From: Nostoc sp. ATCC 53789
Lineage (GTDB): Bacteria; Cyanobacteriota; Cyanobacteriia; Cyanobacteriales; Nostocaceae
Assembly (NCBI RefSeq): GCF_009873495.1
Contig: NZ_CP046703.1
Span: 4,134,501 to 4,198,500, forward strand
DNA length: 64,000 bases
Reading direction: 5' to 3'
The first letter of the stretch is position 1. Each line of letters opens with the position of its first letter. The notes beneath the pieces were generated by a model, which saw only the letters and a program-made list of their open reading frames with translations, was not told where the DNA came from and made no database searches. Position numbers and translations under genes: made by a program. This document shows, piece after piece, positions 60,660 through 64,000 of the stretch.

Positions 60660-61733
60660 ATGAAGCAAATACAGGTATTAATGCTAGGGCCTAGTTTAGA
60701 ACAAAATGGAGGAATAGCAACGGTTGAAAAACTGATAATTAAGCATAATCTTCCTCAGTTCAAAATACAACATATAAGCACCCATGATGAAGGCTCAATT
60801 GCCTACAGATTAATTGTTTTCGCCAAAGCTCTAACTACATTTTTATGGAAATTATCAAGTCAAGAAATAGATATTGTACACATTCAAATTTCCGATGGTG
60901 GTAGCATTTTCCGAAAAGCGATTTGCTGTGTTATTGCCTTTCTCTTTGATAAGCCCGTCTTGATGCACACTCATGGTGCCGAATTTCATCTAACTTACGC
61001 TAAACTTCCTCAAATAGTACAGCAAGTTTTAAGTAAAGTATTTCAGCACTGCCAAGGGTTTGTTGTTCTTTCAGAAAGTTGGCAAGATTACTATGTGTTA
61101 AATCTAGGTTTAAATCCGAAGCAAGTTATTGTCTTGCCTAACCCATGCGAATTACCTACAGAGGTTCCTGAACGAAAAAATCGGACTCAAATAAGTTTGG
61201 TCTGTTGTGGGCGAGTTGGTCAACGCAAGGGGACATTTGATTTAATTAAGGCATTTGCTAACCTGCCAAATCATCAAAAAAAATATACTCAGCTAATTCT
61301 GGCAGGAGATGGTGAAATTGAAAAAGCGCAGCAGTTGGCTGCTAGTCTCAACCTTTCAGACCAGGTAACTTTTCTGGGTTGGATTAATTCCGAAAAACGG
61401 GATGAAGTTTTGTCACAAGCAGATGTGTTTATTTTGCCTTCTTACAACGAGGGTCTGCCTCTGGCGATTTTAGAAGCTATGGGTTGGAGTTTACCCGTGA
61501 TTGCAACCCCTGTTGGAGGGATTTCTGAACTAGTGATTTCAAATCAAAATGGTCTGCTAGTTACCCCAGGAAACATCAAACAGTTATCCTCAGCGATGGA
61601 ATTGTTGATTGAAAATGAGAATTTACGACTTTTTTTGGGCAGTAATGCTAGGAAAAATGTCGAACCTTTAGATATTAAAAATTGCTCCATTCGTTTAGCC
61701 GATATCTATAACTCATTATCACAATTTAATTAA
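60660..61733 (+). CDS. Family 4 glycosyltransferase
   Basis: A 357-residue GT-B-fold enzyme. LMLGPSLEQNGGIATVEKLI is the N-terminal glycine loop, VLMHTHGAEFHL carries a catalytic-type His, and LPSYNEGLPLAILEAMGWSL is the EX7E donor-binding motif. It probably adds a hexose to a lipid-linked intermediate of an exopolysaccharide. It is 12 bp upstream of the GT26 gene, an operon. AGAGG lies about 11 nt before the ATG. Confidence 0.9.
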   Translation: MKQIQVLMLGPSLEQNGGIATVEKLIIKHNLPQFKIQHISTHDEGSIAYRLIVFAKALTTFLWKLSSQEIDIVHIQISDGGSIFRKAICCVIAFLFDKPVLMHTHGAEFHLTYAKLPQIVQQVLSKVFQHCQGFVVLSESWQDYYVLNLGLNPKQVIVLPNPCELPTEVPERKNRTQISLVCCGRVGQRKGTFDLIKAFANLPNHQKKYTQLILAGDGEIEKAQQLAASLNLSDQVTFLGWINSEKRDEVLSQADVFILPSYNEGLPLAILEAMGWSLPVIATPVGGISELVISNQNGLLVTPGNIKQLSSAMELLIENENLRLFLGSNARKNVEPLDIKNCSIRLADIYNSLSQFN

Positions 61734-61745
61734 CTTTAGGTATTA

Positions 61746-62531
61746 ATGAGAATTAATATTTGTGGAGTCGAAATTGACAAATATAGTTTTGATGAAGTTG
61801 TGGAACAAATCATTAACCATGCGCTCTCCCAGAGGAAACCAGAATATGTCGTTACTCCTAATGCCATGCATATTGTTACCTTACAGAAGGATGTCGATTT
61901 TCAAGAGATTTATCGCAAGGCTTTTTTAGTAGTGCCAGACGGGGTGTCACTGCTGTGGGCGGCTAAGTTTTTACAAACTCCCCTTTCCGGTAGAGTGAAT
62001 GGTACAGATTTGTTCGAGAAACTCTGCGCCATTGCTTCTGAAAAAGGATTAAAGGTATTTTTATTAGGAGGTCGCCCTGGTTCTGCCGAAAAAGCGAAAA
62101 AAACTCTTGTTGCTAGACATCCAAGTTTGCAGATTGTTGGGACTTACTGTCCTCCCTACGGGTTTGAGTCTCAGCTAACAGAATTAAATTCAATCAACTC
62201 AACAATTATAGAGGCGGCTCCCCATATTCTATTTGTAGGTTTGGGAGCACCTAAACAAGAAAAATGGATAGCTGCCAATTATTTGTATTTAGGTGTGCCA
62301 ATTTCTGTAGGTATTGGGGTCAGCTTTGAGTTGGTTAGCAATATGGTGACAAGAGCACCAGTTTGGATGCAAAAAGCAGGTTTTGAATGGTTATTTCGGC
62401 TTCTAGTTGAACCCTCCCGCTTATGGAAGCGTTATCTATTTGGTAATTATACTTTTATTGGTTTGCTAATCAAACAGCGTCTAGGATTGTTTAAGAGACT
62501 TTCAAATACAAAAAGATCGGATCGTTTTTAG
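61746..62531 (+). CDS. WecG/TagA/CpsF family glycosyltransferase (GT26)
   Basis: A 261-residue enzyme with YVVTPNAMHIVTLQKD, the catalytic aspartate region VVPDGVSLLWAAKFL and the C-terminal FVGLGAPKQEKWIA. GT26 enzymes such as WecG and TagA transfer N-acetylmannosamine-type sugars to polyprenyl-diphosphate-linked acceptors on the inner face of the membrane. The C-terminal basic and aromatic tail may touch the membrane. The gene works with the GT4 upstream in polysaccharide assembly. Confidence 0.92.
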   Translation: MRINICGVEIDKYSFDEVVEQIINHALSQRKPEYVVTPNAMHIVTLQKDVDFQEIYRKAFLVVPDGVSLLWAAKFLQTPLSGRVNGTDLFEKLCAIASEKGLKVFLLGGRPGSAEKAKKTLVARHPSLQIVGTYCPPYGFESQLTELNSINSTIIEAAPHILFVGLGAPKQEKWIAANYLYLGVPISVGIGVSFELVSNMVTRAPVWMQKAGFEWLFRLLVEPSRLWKRYLFGNYTFIGLLIKQRLGLFKRLSNTKRSDRF

Positions 62532-63188
62532 AAGATGTTTGTCAAGTATTTTTCTTAACATCAAAACCTGAGAATTTTGATAAGTTTTCGTTTTTTCTGT
62601 AGGTTATAAGACATATCAAATGCTTATTCGACATTCTCTCGTTGATAGTCGCGCCACTCAGAAGTTATTATGAATAACTATCAATTAAGAAATACCTCCA
62701 TCTTGGCTCAATGCTAAATAGTTAGTCTGCGATGCCTGCGGTGTTCTCGTTGCGATCGCAGTTATTGTCCAAGCTATGACTGAAAATTAGCTGTATCTCT
62801 GACTGCGTTAGAACTTTGGCGCTAAGTGCCGATTGATTTTCATTAGCAGACTGTTGACCCTGCGATCCACAGCCTACAATGATTTGACACCTGATAACCT
62901 GAAGTTAGTGAAAAAATAAAAACACGCTTTCCAAGGAAAAATTCAAAATGTTTTTTGTAATACAGTAAAAATACTGAAATTATTACGAGAAACTCATGTC
63001 TTCTAAACGCGATCGCACTTTCCCCCAATCGCATCTCCATACCTTAATCTTTTGCTGTTCCAAGCTTCCCGACTATGCCATCAAGAATTTTAAATTCTCT
63101 GCTGGACATGGACAATAGTTGGAAGGATAAGAAGTCAGGCAATACGGTGACATTTTAACCCTATTGTTTCTGCTTGTTAAAAATAAAG

Positions 63189-63220
63189 TTCCCCTGCAAT
63201 TAGTGTAGTATGCAGGGGAA
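63189..63220. terminator. Perfect 10-bp stem hairpin
   Basis: TTCCCCTGCA (63189-63198) and TGCAGGGGAA (63211-63220) with a 12-nt loop. On the plus strand AGTAAAATTTG follows and on the minus strand CTTTATTT, so the better terminator orientation is minus. Confidence 0.5.
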
Positions 63221-63451
63221 GTAAAATTTGTTTTGTTCTCGAACTAGAATATCTCATATTTTTAAAAGTTCTCATAGTTCCTTTAGGTAGATATGACTGT
63301 TAAGTATTTATGTAAGTATAAACACATTTTAGTGCCGTCTCGAACTATCCCCTAGGATTATCCAGATATCCCCCTGTAGTTGTTTAATCGGTTTCAAATC
63401 CTTTTCTACAATCTAAAAGTCCGAAAAACAGCACATCTCACTACACCTAAG

Positions 63452-63488
63452 CCCTGCAACCACGTGTGAGGTGTTTACAGGGTTTTTT
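63452..63488 (+). terminator. Intrinsic terminator without an obvious gene
   Basis: CCCTGCAACCAC and GTGTTTACAGGG pair with two mismatches around a short loop, followed by six T. No ORF precedes it on this strand, so it could end a small RNA. Confidence 0.5.
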
Positions 63489-63510
63489 AATATGCCCAAC
63501 CCATATCCAT

Positions 63511-63585
63511 TGACTCCCACCATTTTTTGAATTTCAACCCCATGATTTCCCTATGACCCCCCCCATTTTGGGAACCGAACCTCAT
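63511..63585. repeat. Pair of imperfect direct repeats
   Basis: TGACTCCCACCATTTTTTGA (start of copy 1) and TGACCCCCCCCATTTTGGGA (start of copy 2) align over 34 positions with about 25 identities, ending in AACCCCATG and AACCTCATG. They lie 90-160 bp before the short frame at 63676. Confidence 0.45.
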
Positions 63586-64000
63586 GTTTTTTCAGTTGAA
63601 AAAATAATTTTATCAGTTTGTTTCCTAAAAAACTGGAATTATAAATAATGGGTAATTACCATTGTTTTAAAAATTATGACCTACGAAATTAATAAAATAG
63701 CCCGTGAGATTGCCAACAAACTCGAAGCATACAATCCCTAATAGGTATTGAAACCTTGTTTAAATAAGCTTTTCAATCTCATCAAACAGGAGAGCGTAGG
63801 ATTTTTTTGAAGGTGATGCCAGACAGTCACTATCTCATTCCATAAGAGACAGGCATTTAACCCACTAATTAGATGAGGTACGTGCATTTCTTTGCTTTTA
63901 ATCCACCACCGCGCGATGCCTTAACTGCCCTATAATAGAGCGATCGCGATTCACTAAATCCTAGTGTTAATTTATAGGATAGGTGCGTGGAGAGAGGAGG

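Larger units (their letters stand above)
62532..64000. other. Gene-poor region with hairpins and direct repeats at the window end
   Basis: About 1.47 kb. A hairpin (63189-63220), a terminator-like structure (63452-63488) and a pair of imperfect direct repeats (63511-63544 and 63553-63585) are listed separately. A 21-codon frame starts at 63676 (MTYEINKIAREIANKLEAYN), a plausible but truncated N-terminus. A CRISPR-repeat-like 22-mer follows at 63733. No full gene is seen. Confidence 0.45.

Noticed and set aside
62843..63040. 65-codon minus-strand frame
   Set aside because: No start context and no protein-like pattern; lies in gene-poor DNA.
1..64000. tRNA or rRNA genes
   Set aside because: No T-loop GGTTCGANTCC with a matching acceptor stem or rRNA segment was recognised by eye; a tRNA search program would be needed to be sure.

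Overview
This window is chromosomal-type DNA from a cyanobacterium, most likely a filamentous Nostocales (Nostoc/Anabaena-like) species. The evidence is the many HIP1 octamers (GCGATCGC), an RpaA circadian response regulator, an NDH-1 CO2-uptake cluster, a ModBC fusion protein, and the short tandem repeats and small palindromic repeats typical of these genomes. No tRNA, rRNA, intact transposase or CRISPR array was recognised by eye. The organism assignment is inference.

Layout. 1-9.5 kb: a truncated FAD-dependent oxidoreductase, a methyltransferase, an RTX repeat protein, modBC, a Met/Cys-rich copper-binding protein, a YheT-type hydrolase and rpaA. 9.5-17.7 kb: an iron-sulfur (6-4)-type photolyase, a SAM hydroxide adenosyltransferase-family protein, a two-gene membrane protein/actin-like ATPase operon, an MtfA-type peptidase, an EVE-domain protein and a methyltransferase. 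17.9-25.5 kb: an ArnT-like glycosyltransferase, a MarR-HlyD-MFS-DHA2 efflux locus with candidate shared operators, and a Uma2 protein. 25.5-36 kb: a TPR protein, a membrane GNAT-GNAT-WD40 fusion, a coiled-coil protein, YihY and DUF4112 membrane proteins, an alpha/beta hydrolase, an O-methyltransferase and a membrane glycosyltransferase. 36-42.8 kb: a CO2-uptake NDH-1 operon (ndhF, Tat-type beta-carbonic anhydrase, ndhD, CDP-alcohol phosphatidyltransferase-like protein, CupA/CupB), ending in a strong intrinsic terminator. 43-49 kb: a giant hybrid histidine kinase. 50-58 kb: a GT2 glycosyltransferase, a Rieske protein, a VWA protein, a three-gene eCIS-cargo-like operon (DUF4157 plus DUF922 metalloprotease domains) and a PEP-CTERM protein. 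58-64 kb: decayed intergenic DNA, a methyltransferase, a GT4/GT26 glycosyltransferase pair, and about 1.5 kb with hairpins but no recognisable gene.

The sets that appear to work together are: (1) the ndhF-CA-ndhD-CDP-OH-PT-cup operon, with LysR-type dyads upstream; (2) the MarR-controlled efflux system, with a 13-bp motif before marR and twice before hlyD; (3) the actin-like ATPase pair; (4) the eCIS-type cargo operon; (5) the GT4-GT26 exopolysaccharide pair. Small inverted-repeat elements sit in most long intergenic gaps. Some appear to have entered coding sequence: the ModBC linker, the C-terminus of the GT2 enzyme and a spacer of the giant kinase.
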